A DNA stretch of 64,000 nt from Neobacillus terrae (GCF_011393025.1 NZ_JAAOEO010000006.1:248001-312000), one strand, 5' to 3'. Positions 17,403 to 26,716 are shown, numbered from the stretch's first letter. Program-made: numbers and translations. Notes: a model not told the origin generated them from the sequence alone.

Positions 17403-18461
17403 TTACCATTTTTGTCCCGCTGTATATAGTGAATATTGGATAAGACTGCTCACAAAGTTATTAAGTCCAGCGAATCTTTCATCCTGGGTCTGCCCCTTTT
17501 TCCATCTGTAGTAAATCTGCTGGCAGATAACGGCAAGCTTAAAGTAAGCAAAGGTTAAGTAGAAATTCATATTAGAAATATCTCTTCCGCTTTTAGCTGC
17601 ATAACGGGACAGAAATTCATTTCTAGTCATAAACCCCGGAGTAGCAGTAATAGGAGGCTTTCCCATGCCTCTTTTTAAAAGATCTGAATCGTCTGGTTCA
17701 ATCCAGTAGCTCATGGCAACGCCCAAATCAGCAAGAGGATCTCCCACGGTTGTCATTTCCCAGTCGAATAAACCAACCATTTCACTTAAACTTTCATCAA
17801 ACATCGAATTGTTTAATTTGTAATCATAATGAATAATGGACGAATCTTTAGATCGTGGAACATGGCTGTTTAGCCATTGTTTAAGTTCGTCGATACCTGG
17901 TATATCATCCGTTTGAGATCTTTCATAACGCTGGATCCATCCGCTGGTTTGCCGCTGCATAAAACCCTCAGGCTTCGTCATTTTAACCAGCTTTGTTTGC
18001 GTATAGTCGATACTGTGAAGCGCTGCAAGATTATCTGCCATTGTTGCGGATAAGTTCCAGCACATTTCCTCAGTTGGATTAATGCCCTCGGGGAAATCGG
18101 TGTCCAGCACGATTCCATGCTTTCTTTCCATAATAAAGAACGGACTGCCAAGGACACTTTCATTAGCAAAAAAATATGGCTTAGGAGCTGCCTTAAAATG
18201 CGGATGAATTTCCTTAAGTATCAGGTACTCCCTTTCCATATCATGTGCTTTGGGTGCAACAGGACCAAGCGGCGGGCGCCTTAAAACTGCTTCCCAATCA
18301 CCAAGCTGCAGCTGGTATGTCAGGTTGGATCGTCCATGGCTAAACTGCTGAATAGTAAGAGAGCCTTCAGGCAAGTCGGTGAGCTCAGATCTCAGGAATG
18401 TTTCGATTGCTTTTGTATCCAACTCTTCACCTTTTCTAATTGGAATCGTATCGTAAGCCAT
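17403..18461 (-). CDS. APH-fold kinase related to the ACAD10/ACAD11 N-terminal domain (LvaA-like)
   Basis: A 352-residue aminoglycoside-phosphotransferase-fold protein. A nucleotide-loop region FSHGRSNLTYQL lies at 40-51, the catalytic loop HYDYKLNN at 211-218 (Asp213 as base, Asn218 as metal ligand) and the second metal motif LFDWE at 231-235, followed by TTVGDPLADLG. The surrounding sequence (RRPPLGPVAPKAHDMEREY; FFIMERKHGIVL) is that of the group fused to acyl-CoA dehydrogenase in animal ACAD10/11 and of bacterial LvaA, which phosphorylates 4-hydroxyacyl-CoA. An ACAD11-type dehydrogenase is encoded 2.3 kb upstream. A role in 4-hydroxy acid catabolism is the best inference; antibiotic resistance is unlikely. 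Confidence 0.85.
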   Translation of the reverse strand: MAYDTIPIRKGEELDTKAIETFLRSELTDLPEGSLTIQQFSHGRSNLTYQLQLGDWEAVLRRPPLGPVAPKAHDMEREYLILKEIHPHFKAAPKPYFFANESVLGSPFFIMERKHGIVLDTDFPEGINPTEEMCWNLSATMADNLAALHSIDYTQTKLVKMTKPEGFMQRQTSGWIQRYERSQTDDIPGIDELKQWLNSHVPRSKDSSIIHYDYKLNNSMFDESLSEMVGLFDWEMTTVGDPLADLGVAMSYWIEPDDSDLLKRGMGKPPITATPGFMTRNEFLSRYAAKSGRDISNMNFYLTFAYFKLAVICQQIYYRWKKGQTQDERFAGLNNFVSSLIQYSLYTAGQKW

Positions 18462-18496
18462 TTATGCCCCTCCTTTTTGAAAAAATAATAGAATTG

Positions 18497-18516
18497 GGAG
18501 AGCGGTAAGGCTCTCC
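18497..18516 (-). terminator. Possible terminator hairpin between thiolase and kinase genes
   Basis: Stem GGAGAGC / GCTCTCC with a six-base loop; on the minus strand a T-rich tract begins about 15 nt later. It may end part of the transcription from the upstream operon before the kinase gene. Confidence 0.45.
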
Positions 18517-18618
18517 ATTTATTTATCCGTGAATTTAAGATCTTTTCTTTAGATTCTGTGGTTTTATCCGCTGTTTTAGAGACTGTTTTCGTGAAACTCG
18601 GAATTACTTCCGCTGCAT

Positions 18619-18728
18619 CTACAAAATCAAGGAATACCTCTCCACTCTTGGGCTGATGTTCTACATTTTTTAGAACACGTACTACAAAAACAATCAGAAT
18701 TTCTACACTTTTTGGCTATAGTTCTACA
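18619..18728. repeat. 21-bp-period CTACA array (array 1)
   Basis: On the plus strand, CTACA recurs at 18619, 18661, 18682, 18703 and 18724, with CTCCA at 18640, giving an exact 21-bp spacing over more than five units. The bases between anchors are not conserved. The array occupies most of the gap between the thiolase stop codon (18738) and the kinase start (18461). Units are not identical, so it is not a simple tandem duplication. A second array of the same period lies at 28382-28507 in the opposite orientation. Confidence 0.7.
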
Positions 18729-18737
18729 ATTGCCAAC

Positions 18738-19907
18738 CTATGCACGCTCTATGATGGTGGCAATGCCTTGACCGCCGCCGATACACGCGGTTATTAGCGC
18801 ATATCTTCCACTGATTCTTTCAAGCTCGTAAATTGCCTTAGTAATGAGGATGGCTCCAGTGGCACCAAGCGGATGGCCATGTGCAATCGCTCCTCCATTA
18901 ACATTCACTTTTTCCATATCCATCTCAAGCTCTCTGTTGCAGGCAATAACCTGTGCAGCAAAAGCTTCATTTATTTCAATCAGGTCCATGTCATCCAGTG
19001 AAAGGCCGGCCTTTTTTAATACTTTCCTTACAGCCGGAACTGGTCCGATTCCCATAATGTTAGGATCAACACCCGCTACCGCCGAAGCGCGAATCACTGC
19101 CAATGGCTGGACATCCAGTTCATTTGCCTTTTCTCTGGACATGATCAACAAAGCAGACGCTGCATCATTTAAACCAGAGCTGCTCCCTGCTGTAACAGAC
19201 CCACCTTTTAAGAAAGCAGGCTGAAGCTTTGATAATCCCTCGATTGTAGTATCGGGACGTGGATGCTCATCCTTTTTAAAAACTATAGGCTCGCCTTTCC
19301 TCACTGGAATTGTGATTGGGACAATTTGTTCGTCAAACCGTCCTTCCTCCATCGCAGCAGCCATTCTTTGCTGGCTTCTGAGAGAAAACTCATCCTGCTC
19401 TTCACGGCTGATATTATATTTTTCCACTAGATTTTCAGCCGTAATTCCCATTGGGGGATCTCCGATTTCAGCAGGGGACAGCCGGGATTTTCTAAAGCTT
19501 GGAGGAGCAGGGCTGTATGGCTTTTCAGGGCGATCCATTAAGTAAGGGGCCCGGCTCATACTTTCAATACCGCCTGCAACATAAACGTCTCCGTCACCGG
19601 ACAGGATTGCCTGTGCTGCAAGATTGACAGCATTTATTCCGGAACCACACTGCCTGTCAATGGTCAGACCTGGCAGGTCTAGTGATAAACCAGTCTGTAA
19701 AGCTGTTAATCTGGCGATATTTCCTCCACCGCTGATGACATTTCCCATTATGACATCATCTATCATTTCCGGCTTAACATTAGCACGACGAACCGCTTCC
19801 TTAATAACCTCGGCTCCGAAAACATAGGCAGGTACAGTAGCCAATGCTCCGCCCTGTCTCCCGATGGCTGTTCTTACTGCAGAAACAATTACCGCTTCTC
19901 TTGTCAT
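18738..19907 (-). CDS. Thiolase (acetyl-CoA C-acyltransferase)
   Basis: A 389-residue thiolase. The nucleophilic Cys is at 87 in DRQCGSG, the active-site His at 345 in GHPLGATGA and the second Cys at 375 in CIGGGQG, all intact. It cleaves 3-ketoacyl-CoA with CoA, the last step of a beta-oxidation round; synthetic direction is possible in principle. Start ATG at 19907 follows AAGGAGGAG. It is third in the operon ACAD11-like dehydrogenase, SDR, thiolase, which opens with a TetR-type operator. Confidence 0.94.
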   Translation of the reverse strand: MTREAVIVSAVRTAIGRQGGALATVPAYVFGAEVIKEAVRRANVKPEMIDDVIMGNVISGGGNIARLTALQTGLSLDLPGLTIDRQCGSGINAVNLAAQAILSGDGDVYVAGGIESMSRAPYLMDRPEKPYSPAPPSFRKSRLSPAEIGDPPMGITAENLVEKYNISREEQDEFSLRSQQRMAAAMEEGRFDEQIVPITIPVRKGEPIVFKKDEHPRPDTTIEGLSKLQPAFLKGGSVTAGSSSGLNDAASALLIMSREKANELDVQPLAVIRASAVAGVDPNIMGIGPVPAVRKVLKKAGLSLDDMDLIEINEAFAAQVIACNRELEMDMEKVNVNGGAIAHGHPLGATGAILITKAIYELERISGRYALITACIGGGQGIATIIERA

Positions 19908-19919
19908 AATGACTCCTCC

Positions 19920-20693
19920 TTATAAGACGTGCGCTCCGCCGTCGACTACTAAAATATCACCTGAAACAAAATCCGATGCTGGAGCAGCAAGGAATAACGC
20001 TACACCCTTAAGGTCCGAATCCGAGCCGAATTTACGAAGAGGCGTTCCCTCAAGAATTCCTTCCCCGCCAGCTTCAAGGAGCCCCTTGGACATCTTGGTA
20101 GGGAAAAATCCTGGTGCAATGGCATTTACATAGATACCGCTTGGCCCCCATTTTGCAGCAAGGTCTTTTGTGAAAGTTATAACGGCTCCTTTGCTGGTAT
20201 TATAGCCGATGGCATTCATATACTTAGGATTGGAGCCTTTCAGACCGGCAACAGAAGCGATGTTGATAATTTTTCCCGATTTTTGTTCAAGCATTACACG
20301 TCCTGCAGCCTGGGACATTAAAAATGTTCCGGTAACATTTGTATTGATCACCTTTTGCCATGCTTCAAGCGGCATCTCTTCTACAGGCGCTCCCCAGGAA
20401 GCTCCGCTGTTATTGACAAGAATATCAATCCGTCCAAAGCGTTCTTTTGTTTTATCTACTACATTTTGAACATCTTCTGGGTTTGTAATATCACACTTTA
20501 ATGCAAAAGATTCAACGCCCAGGGATTTCAAATGTTCGCTTACTTCTTCACAGGCATCCACTCTTCTCGAGCAAACAACTACGTTTGCCCCTGCTTCTGC
20601 AAACCCTTCTGCAATCTGCCTGCCAAGTCCGCGTCCTCCACCGGTTACAATAGCAACTTTCCCTGTTAAATCAAATAATTCCTTTACATGCAT
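19920..20693 (-). CDS. SDR-family oxidoreductase
   Basis: A 257-residue classical SDR with TGGGRGLG (residues 17-24), NNSG in place of NNAG near 93, the Ser strand INIASVAG and the catalytic YNTSK near 165. Asp/Arg pattern CSRRVDAC after the second strand favours NADP(H). Likely oxidises a 3-hydroxyacyl-CoA or an equivalent alcohol between the dehydrogenase and thiolase steps encoded on either side. Short spacing (12 and 22 nt) to both neighbours shows a tight operon. Confidence 0.9.
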   Translation of the reverse strand: MHVKELFDLTGKVAIVTGGGRGLGRQIAEGFAEAGANVVVCSRRVDACEEVSEHLKSLGVESFALKCDITNPEDVQNVVDKTKERFGRIDILVNNSGASWGAPVEEMPLEAWQKVINTNVTGTFLMSQAAGRVMLEQKSGKIINIASVAGLKGSNPKYMNAIGYNTSKGAVITFTKDLAAKWGPSGIYVNAIAPGFFPTKMSKGLLEAGGEGILEGTPLRKFGSDSDLKGVALFLAAPASDFVSGDILVVDGGAHVL

Positions 20694-20715
20694 CTATAAA
20701 CACTCCTCGTCATCT

Positions 20716-21921
20716 CTATTTGTGCTTTTTCAATTCGTATCTGGCTATGGCTCTCTTGTGAACTTCATCCGGTCCGTCAGCCAGTCTAAGTGTCCTGATA
20801 TTAGCCCATGAAGCTGCCAGTGTAAAATCATCGCTTACACCTGCTGCTCCAAACGCCTGGATAGCTCGGTCAATTACTTTTAGGGCCATATTAGGCGCAA
20901 CGACCTTGATCATAGCAATTTCTGCCTTCGCTTCCTTGTTACCGACTGTGTCCATCATATAGGCTGCTTTTAATGTCAGAAGCCTTGCCTGTTCAATATC
21001 AATGCGGGATTCTGCAATCCATTCCTGGATGACTCCCTGCTCAGAAAGTTTCTTACCAAAAGCTGTTCTTTCTTGAACGCGCTTACATAATTCATCTAAT
21101 GCTCTTTCAGCTGCACCTATTGTTCTCATGCAATGGTGTATACGTCCTGGTCCCAGTCTTCCTTGTGCGATAGCAAATCCCTTGCCCTCACCCCATAGCA
21201 TATTAGAGGCTGGCACTCTTACATTCTTATATTCAATTTCAGCGTGACCATGAGGGGCATGATCATAGCCAAACACAGGGAGTACTCTTTTAATTGTTAC
21301 TCCTGGTGCATCCAGTGGCACTAGAATCATAGATTGCTGCTGATGCCTTGCAGCCTCTTGGTCATTTTTTCCCATTACAATAGCAATTTTACATCTAGGA
21401 TCTCCTGCACCAGAGGACCACCATTTCGTTCCATTAATGACGTACTCATCGCCGTCTCTTATAATACTAGACTGAATATTCGTGGCATCGGAGGATGCGA
21501 CGTCTGGTTCAGTCATCGAAAAACAAGAACGGATTTCTCCGTCAAGGAGTGGCTGCAGCCATTGGTCCTTTTGCTCCTGTGTACCATAACGCACGAGAAC
21601 CTCCATATTTCCTGTATCAGGTGCTGCGCAATTGAAGACCTCAGGGGCAATACTGGAACGTCCCATAATTTCACATAGAGGAGCATATTCGAGGTTGGTC
21701 AGCCCTGCTCCATATTCACTCTCTGGTAAAAATAAATTCCAGAGTCCTGCATCTTTAGCTTTCTGCTTTAGTTCCTCCATAATTGGAGGTACAGAAGAAA
21801 AACGATCCTGTTTATCGATTTGTTCCTTATATATTTTTTCATTTGGATATACATACTCGTTCATGAAATCTGTCAGCCTGGCTTGCAGTTCTTTTACTTT
21901 GTCTGTATGTTCAAAATACAT
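20716..21921 (-). CDS. ACAD11-type acyl-CoA dehydrogenase
   Basis: A 401-residue acyl-CoA dehydrogenase. Segments [14 protein letters not shown] (about 96-109), [18 protein letters not shown] (132-149) and [20 protein letters not shown] match my recollection of the dehydrogenase domain of animal ACAD11 nearly word for word. The end of the catalytic region is [10 protein letters not shown], with Asp where classical enzymes have Glu (YEGTSEIQ), as in that subfamily. In animals this domain is fused to the kinase encoded here at 17403-18461; together they convert 4-hydroxyacyl-CoA through a 4-phospho intermediate. First gene of its operon, with a TetR-type operator 28 nt upstream. Confidence 0.92.
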   Translation of the reverse strand: MYFEHTDKVKELQARLTDFMNEYVYPNEKIYKEQIDKQDRFSSVPPIMEELKQKAKDAGLWNLFLPESEYGAGLTNLEYAPLCEIMGRSSIAPEVFNCAAPDTGNMEVLVRYGTQEQKDQWLQPLLDGEIRSCFSMTEPDVASSDATNIQSSIIRDGDEYVINGTKWWSSGAGDPRCKIAIVMGKNDQEAARHQQQSMILVPLDAPGVTIKRVLPVFGYDHAPHGHAEIEYKNVRVPASNMLWGEGKGFAIAQGRLGPGRIHHCMRTIGAAERALDELCKRVQERTAFGKKLSEQGVIQEWIAESRIDIEQARLLTLKAAYMMDTVGNKEAKAEIAMIKVVAPNMALKVIDRAIQAFGAAGVSDDFTLAASWANIRTLRLADGPDEVHKRAIARYELKKHK

Positions 21922-21948
21922 ATATACACCTCATATTCCGCATCCAAC

Positions 21949-21966
21949 ATACTAACTAGTTGGTAT
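21949..21966. promoter_or_regulatory. TetR-type operator 1
   Basis: Palindrome ATACTAACTAGTTGGTAT upstream of the ACAD11-like gene. It matches the sites at 31484, 44545 and 47661 and is probably bound by the TetR-family protein encoded at 44600-45163. Confidence 0.75.
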
Positions 21967-22041
21967 GCATTTAGTTAATATTATACAAAATTTTTAGAAT
22001 ATTCAACTTGTTTTTCTGTTTGTGGATTGTTTTTTTCCATG

Positions 22042-22443
22042 TTACTCCCGGATTATTTTGTACACTCCGCTGCCTTTTGCTATCAGACGGTTTTCACTGT
22101 CTCTTATTTCTGCTTCAGCTCCGGCGATCTTATATCCCTTTTGGAACACTATTGCTCTTGCAAAAAGATCACCTGAACTGGTTGCCATTAAATATTGAAT
22201 GTTGACGTTTATGACGGAAACTCTCGTTTTATACAGGGAACGAATCGCCATTGCTTGCGCTGTTTCCAGCATGGAAGCATGCACTCCCCCATGCAGTGTT
22301 TGATTGAGATTAAGATGGCTTGGTTCTATTTTAAGTTTTAAGAGAATATCTTCCTCCTCAAACTTTAAAATTTCAAAACCCGTTCTCTTTAGAAATGGAT
22401 TATTTTCAAGTCCGGTTCTTATTTCATGAAGAGTTTGGGACAT
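22042..22443 (-). CDS. Hotdog-fold thioesterase (PaaI-like)
   Basis: A 133-residue hotdog protein. The helix motif LNQTLHGGVHASMLETAQAM carries the His-Gly-Gly core and a Glu typical of PaaI-type thioesterases, followed by beta strands NVNIQYLMATSSGDLFARA. It would hydrolyse an acyl-CoA to free CoA, perhaps to relieve CoA trapping by poor substrates. The ATG at 22443 is chosen because GGAAGGAGG precedes it. It follows a second thioesterase gene by 13 nt. Confidence 0.85.
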   Translation of the reverse strand: MSQTLHEIRTGLENNPFLKRTGFEILKFEEEDILLKLKIEPSHLNLNQTLHGGVHASMLETAQAMAIRSLYKTRVSVINVNIQYLMATSSGDLFARAIVFQKGYKIAGAEAEIRDSENRLIAKGSGVYKIIRE

Positions 22444-22456
22444 ATTTTCCTCCTTC

Positions 22457-22846
22457 CTATTGACGCGATCCTGGTGAAATTTTAAAGGTACCCATTCCTT
22501 TAGCAATCAGGTCTCCTTCATAGTTAAAAATTACACCTTCTGCGGTAACGCTTTTTGTGTCATGGTGAAGGATAGTTGTCTCCGCCCGGAATGAAGGATA
22601 AGGATCCAGATTAAAAAAAGAAATATTTAAATTAATGGTGGTTGCAAAGGAAAGAAATTTTTGAGATATAGTAGCGCCCATTACAATATCCAGCATGGTA
22701 GAGAATACACCGGAGTGAATGGTCCCATCATCCTGAAGAAGTTCGGGCTGTAGATCAAGCTCCAAATTAAAGGCATCGGAGTCTGTTTCATCTCTTCTAA
22801 AGCCAATGTGTTCAAAAAAGGTTGATTGAACCTTGCTGATTTCCAA
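22457..22846 (-). CDS. Hotdog-fold thioesterase (PaaI-like)
   Basis: A 129-residue hotdog protein. DDGTIHSGVFSTMLDIVMGA is the helix motif (here HSG in place of HGG), with NLNISFFNLDPYPSFRAETT as the following strands. TTG at 22846 is the likely start because AGGAGGTGA lies 5 nt upstream; upstream in-frame ATGs have no site. It is related to, but clearly diverged from, the thioesterase encoded next to it, so the pair is an old duplication or two separate recruitments. Confidence 0.8.
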   Translation of the reverse strand: MEISKVQSTFFEHIGFRRDETDSDAFNLELDLQPELLQDDGTIHSGVFSTMLDIVMGATISQKFLSFATTINLNISFFNLDPYPSFRAETTILHHDTKSVTAEGVIFNYEGDLIAKGMGTFKISPGSRQ

Positions 22847-22877
22847 AAGTTCACCTCCTATGATATTTAAGCCTTGC

Positions 22878-22972
22878 ATTCGGAACGTCACAGAAATTTT
22901 CCAGTTGGTCCTGCTTGAATGCCACTCCTATTCGGACAGTCACAGACAACTTACTGCTAGTCCTGTCTGAAT
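22878..22972. repeat. Two 43-bp imperfect direct repeats with hairpin potential
   Basis: Copies at 22878-22920 and 22930-22972 both begin ATTCGGA, contain GTCACAGA, end in TGAAT and lie 52 bp apart start to start. Within each copy the ends are roughly inverted (ATTCGGACAG against CTGTCTGAAT in the second), so each could fold as a hairpin in the transcript. They lie between the dehydrogenase stop codon and the thioesterase ribosome binding site, so they may affect mRNA processing or partial termination. Confidence 0.55.
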
Positions 22973-22977
22973 AAGCC

Positions 22978-24123
22978 TTAATATTCTTTTTCCAGCTGGG
23001 CTGCAATGATATTTTTTTGAATTTCTGAGGTTCCTTCATAAATTCTTGTTATCCTTGCATCCCGGTAAAAGCGTTCTACCGGATAATCAGCAATATAGCC
23101 AAGTCCTCCGTGAATTTGAACAGCTTTATCTGCAACACGGTTGTAGACTTCAGATCCATAAAGCTTTAACATCGCTGCTTCTTTGATAACCTTCATTCCT
23201 TGGTCCACCATCCAGGCTACCCGGTAGGTAAAAGAACGAAGCGCTTCAATCTCAACTGCCATTTCTGCAAGCATATGGCTAACAGCCTGGTATTTTATGA
23301 TTGGTGTACCAAATTGAATTCTTTCTTTTGCATAGGCAGCGGACATGTCCAGAAGCTTTTGGCTGGAGCCCATATTTCTTGACGCCAGACCGGCCCGTCC
23401 GTTTGCAAGAATTTTTAAAGCATTCACATAACCCTGGCCTTCTGATCCTAGAACATTTTCAGCAGGAACCTCGCAATCTTCAAAAATCAATTCTGCAGAA
23501 TGAGATCCTTTCAGCCCCATCTTTTTTTCAACCTTACCGACTTTAAAGCCCGGAAAGTCCTTTTCAACAATAAAGGAGGTAATTCCCTTTGCGCCTTTTG
23601 AAGGATCTGTTACAGCCATAACTGTAAAAACACTTGCTTCGGTAGCATTGGTTATATAATGCTTAAGGCCATTAAGGATGTATTTGTCTCCTTTTCTAAC
23701 AGCTGTTGTTTTTAGATTGGCGGCGTTAGAACCTGCTTCCGGTTCCGTTAAAGCGAATGCTCCAATCAAGTCACCTGTTGCCATATCGGGAAGGTACCTT
23801 TTCTTTTGGGCTTCATTGCCCATTTCTACAATACCGACAGAACCAATTCCGGTATGAGCACCAATCAGGGTAGTATATCCATTATGAGTTTGGCCAATCT
23901 CTTCATAGAGCGCACATTTTCCTACCATTCCAATCCCAAGACCGCCATATTCCTCTGGAATGCTTAGCCCGAACAGTCCCATTTCCTTGGAAAGGTTAAT
24001 GATCCTATCCGGAATTCGATCCTCTTCTTCAATTTGCATCGCAACCGCTTCAACTTCAGTCTGGATAAAATCCCGGACATTTCTTTTCAAAAATAATATA
24101 TCCTCATCAAGTTCAAAGTTCAT
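22978..24123 (-). CDS. Acyl-CoA dehydrogenase
   Basis: A 381-residue acyl-CoA dehydrogenase of the short/branched-chain type. It shows the FAD region [19 protein letters not shown], the [13 protein letters not shown] helix, [14 protein letters not shown] and the catalytic Glu in IYEGTSEIQ near residue 365. It introduces the 2,3 double bond into an acyl-CoA and passes electrons to ETF. The ATG at 24123 follows AGAGGTG; the GTG at 24135 overlaps that site. It lies just downstream of an acyl-CoA synthetase gene. Confidence 0.93.
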   Translation of the reverse strand: MNFELDEDILFLKRNVRDFIQTEVEAVAMQIEEEDRIPDRIINLSKEMGLFGLSIPEEYGGLGIGMVGKCALYEEIGQTHNGYTTLIGAHTGIGSVGIVEMGNEAQKKRYLPDMATGDLIGAFALTEPEAGSNAANLKTTAVRKGDKYILNGLKHYITNATEASVFTVMAVTDPSKGAKGITSFIVEKDFPGFKVGKVEKKMGLKGSHSAELIFEDCEVPAENVLGSEGQGYVNALKILANGRAGLASRNMGSSQKLLDMSAAYAKERIQFGTPIIKYQAVSHMLAEMAVEIEALRSFTYRVAWMVDQGMKVIKEAAMLKLYGSEVYNRVADKAVQIHGGLGYIADYPVERFYRDARITRIYEGTSEIQKNIIAAQLEKEY

Positions 24124-24143
24124 ATTGTATGACACCTCTATCT

Positions 24144-25739
24144 TTATTTCTTTTCAACTAGGAGTCTCTTCAAAATCTTGCCGACAGAGTTTCTTGGAAG
24201 TTCCTCAATAATCTCGAATTCTTTAGGAACCTTATAGCGCGTCAGCTCCTGATAGCAAAATTCCTTCAGATCTTTCAGGTTGATGGTTTTTCCTTCTTTC
24301 GGAACCACGAAGGCTTTGACAAGTTCTCCAGTTTTATGGTCGGGAACACCTATAACGGCTGCTTCCTTTATAGATGGATGTTCATAAAGAACACCTTCCA
24401 CCTCCTGAGGATAAACATTAAAACCTCCGACTATGATCATTTCTTTCTTTCTGCCAACGATGTAAAAATAGCCTTCTTCGTCCATCATAGCCAGGTCTCC
24501 TGTATAAAACCAGCCGTCACGAATTGCCTGCATGGTTTCTTCTGGCTTATTCCAGTAGCCAAGCATGACCTGTGGCCCGTTAATCAGCAATTCGCCAATT
24601 GCTTTGGGTGGCAATGTTTCACCCAGATCATCGACAATCTGGCAATCCGTACCAGGAAGTGGCAGCCCAATACTCCCCACTTTTCTGATTCCATATGGAG
24701 GATTTCGGTGAGTTGAGGGTGATGTTTCTGACAAACCGTACCCTTCTCCAATTGTTGAACCCGTTAATTTTTCAAACTGGTGAATGATTTCAACCGGCAG
24801 TGGTGCAGATCCGCTTGAACAGATTTTAAACGAATCAAGCCCATAGTTTTCTATACCAGGATAGTTTACAAAGACTGTGTACATCTTTGGAACTCCCGGA
24901 AAAAATGTTGGTTGATGCTTTTTAATCAGATTAAGTACTTTTTCCGTCTCAAATTTCTTGACGAGAAGATTAGTGGCACCAGTGTAAATTCCCATGTTCA
25001 TCCCTACTGTCATTCCAAAAACATGGTAGAGGGGAATGGCAGTGAGAATCGTCTCACAGCCAAATAGCATTTTCTCTCCATACAGAGCTTTGCTTTGGAG
25101 AACATTTGCCACTAAATTAAAGTGAGTAAGCATGGCCCCTTTTTTTCGGCCGGTTGTTCCTCCTGTATATTGAATAACTGCAATATCTTCCTTAGCTTTA
25201 ATAGATACCTTTTCTACTAAAGGGCTGGCGTTTTCAATTAATTTATCCAGGAGCTTGATTCCTTCTTTTCCTCTCTGTCCAGACGAGAAAATATACCGAA
25301 GACCCGGAAAGTCCTTTTCAACATTTAATACTTTTTCCAATTGCTCTGGTTCTGCTGCAAGATAGGAAATATCTGAGTCCGTCAATATTTCAGTTAGTTC
25401 TCTTTGCGTATACTGGGGATTGATCTGGACAATAATCAATCCTAGCTTTAAGGCCGCATAATAGGAAATAATATAAAGGGGTACGTTAGATAGCATCAGG
25501 CCGATTCGATTACCTTTTTGGGCTCCAAGGTCTCTCCATGCACCGGCAAGGCGATCAGTCTTGCTCTTCAGGCTATTATAGGAAATGTGCTCCTCTTCAT
25601 AAATAATCGCGGTTTGCTGTCCATATTTTTCAACCGTATCTTCTAAAAATGAAAATAAGCTGACCTCTGGGATATCGAAGGATGTTTCTGTTGTATCCGG
25701 ATAATATTTCATCCAGGGTTGAGGGTGGACTTCATTCAT
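24144..25739 (-). CDS. AMP-forming acyl-CoA synthetase (long-chain type)
   Basis: A 531-residue acyl-CoA synthetase. P-loop [14 protein letters not shown] (Gly for Ser, as in LcfB-type long-chain enzymes), GYGLSE, the adenylation motif [18 protein letters not shown] and [12 protein letters not shown] with the catalytic Lys. Its start codon overlaps the stop of the KPR-type gene by 4 bp (ATGA), so the two are translationally coupled. It activates a fatty or branched acid for the dehydrogenase encoded next. Confidence 0.92.
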   Translation of the reverse strand: MNEVHPQPWMKYYPDTTETSFDIPEVSLFSFLEDTVEKYGQQTAIIYEEEHISYNSLKSKTDRLAGAWRDLGAQKGNRIGLMLSNVPLYIISYYAALKLGLIIVQINPQYTQRELTEILTDSDISYLAAEPEQLEKVLNVEKDFPGLRYIFSSGQRGKEGIKLLDKLIENASPLVEKVSIKAKEDIAVIQYTGGTTGRKKGAMLTHFNLVANVLQSKALYGEKMLFGCETILTAIPLYHVFGMTVGMNMGIYTGATNLLVKKFETEKVLNLIKKHQPTFFPGVPKMYTVFVNYPGIENYGLDSFKICSSGSAPLPVEIIHQFEKLTGSTIGEGYGLSETSPSTHRNPPYGIRKVGSIGLPLPGTDCQIVDDLGETLPPKAIGELLINGPQVMLGYWNKPEETMQAIRDGWFYTGDLAMMDEEGYFYIVGRKKEMIIVGGFNVYPQEVEGVLYEHPSIKEAAVIGVPDHKTGELVKAFVVPKEGKTINLKDLKEFCYQELTRYKVPKEFEIIEELPRNSVGKILKRLLVEKK

Positions 25740-26674
25740 GTCGCCACCTCCGAAAAAGTGCTGCCAATTCTAGAATCCTGAAATTTTAAAAGATGGTAGA
25801 GGGTTTCTAGTACAGGTGTAGACACGTTATATTCACGGCCTTTTTTAACGATAAACCCGCAGATGGATTCAACCTCCATCTTTTTCCCCCGCAGTTTATC
25901 CTGCAGCATGGATGTTTGATGGTTTCTCGCCAACGCCCCCTGTGCAAGTATTTCGTCACAAGCACTGTTTCCAAGTGTAACGCCCATGGCTTTTGCTACA
26001 TTAATAGATTCCCGGCAAATTTGTTCTGCTGTATTTTTTAATTCCGGATTATCAAGTACTTCACCTACACTTGTTTCAAGGAGCGCAGTAATAGGGTTAA
26101 ATGTAACATTCCATAGGAGCTTCTTCCATTTGGTTTCTGTAATGTTTTTGGTAGTGAAGGTTTCGATACCTGCGAGATTTAAGAAGGTTGATATTTCCTT
26201 AATGGCTGTTTCCTGGCTTTCCTCCACTCCTCCCATTACAAGTCTGGGAGAATTGCCAATCTGCCTGACAACCCCTGGTTCCTTAGAAAAAACCTGAATA
26301 TAGGATGCTGCTGAAAAAATTTTTTCCTTTTCAAAAACGGTTGAAAGAATTGCTTCATTATCCACCCCGTTTTGCAGAGTCAGTATGAAGGAACCATCCT
26401 TCAAAAAGGGCTTTACGCGTAAAGCTGTTTTATATGTGTCTGTTGATTTTACGCAAAATAAAAGAAGGTCAGAATCTGATAGATCTTCATATCGGTCAGT
26501 AAATTTGCCCTGAACGGTAAAGCTTCCATTTTCACCTTCCACTGTTAAGCCCATTGATTTCATCGCTTCAAGATTTTTGCCTCTTGCAAGGAATACAACC
26601 TCATTACCTGATTTTTGAAGGATACTGCCAAAATATCCGCCGACTGCCCCTGCTCCTATTACTCCTATTTTCAA
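25736..26674 (-). CDS. KPR-type reductase (ketopantoate reductase/ApbA family)
   Basis: A 312-residue NADP-dependent oxidoreductase with the nucleotide loop GVIGAGAVGGYFG at residues 3-15, the family Lys-containing segment CVKSTDTYKT, and NVTFNPITALLETSVGE with conserved Asn and Thr residues. The family reduces 2-keto acids such as ketopantoate to 2-hydroxy acids. TTG at 26674 is chosen because GGAGG lies 7 nt upstream; the ATG at 26680 is too close to it. The setting between an aldolase-like gene and a long-chain acyl-CoA synthetase gene argues against a housekeeping role in pantothenate synthesis. Confidence 0.82.
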   Translation of the reverse strand: MKIGVIGAGAVGGYFGSILQKSGNEVVFLARGKNLEAMKSMGLTVEGENGSFTVQGKFTDRYEDLSDSDLLLFCVKSTDTYKTALRVKPFLKDGSFILTLQNGVDNEAILSTVFEKEKIFSAASYIQVFSKEPGVVRQIGNSPRLVMGGVEESQETAIKEISTFLNLAGIETFTTKNITETKWKKLLWNVTFNPITALLETSVGEVLDNPELKNTAEQICRESINVAKAMGVTLGNSACDEILAQGALARNHQTSMLQDKLRGKKMEVESICGFIVKKGREYNVSTPVLETLYHLLKFQDSRIGSTFSEVAT

Positions 26675-26716
26675 AATCATTCCTCCTTTCCGAAGGGCTT
26701 TCTTATGTAGTAACAA

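Noticed and set aside
17403..18461. Aminoglycoside phosphotransferase (antibiotic resistance)
   Set aside because: Surrounding motifs match the ACAD10/11 and LvaA-type kinase group, and it lies among acyl-CoA genes.
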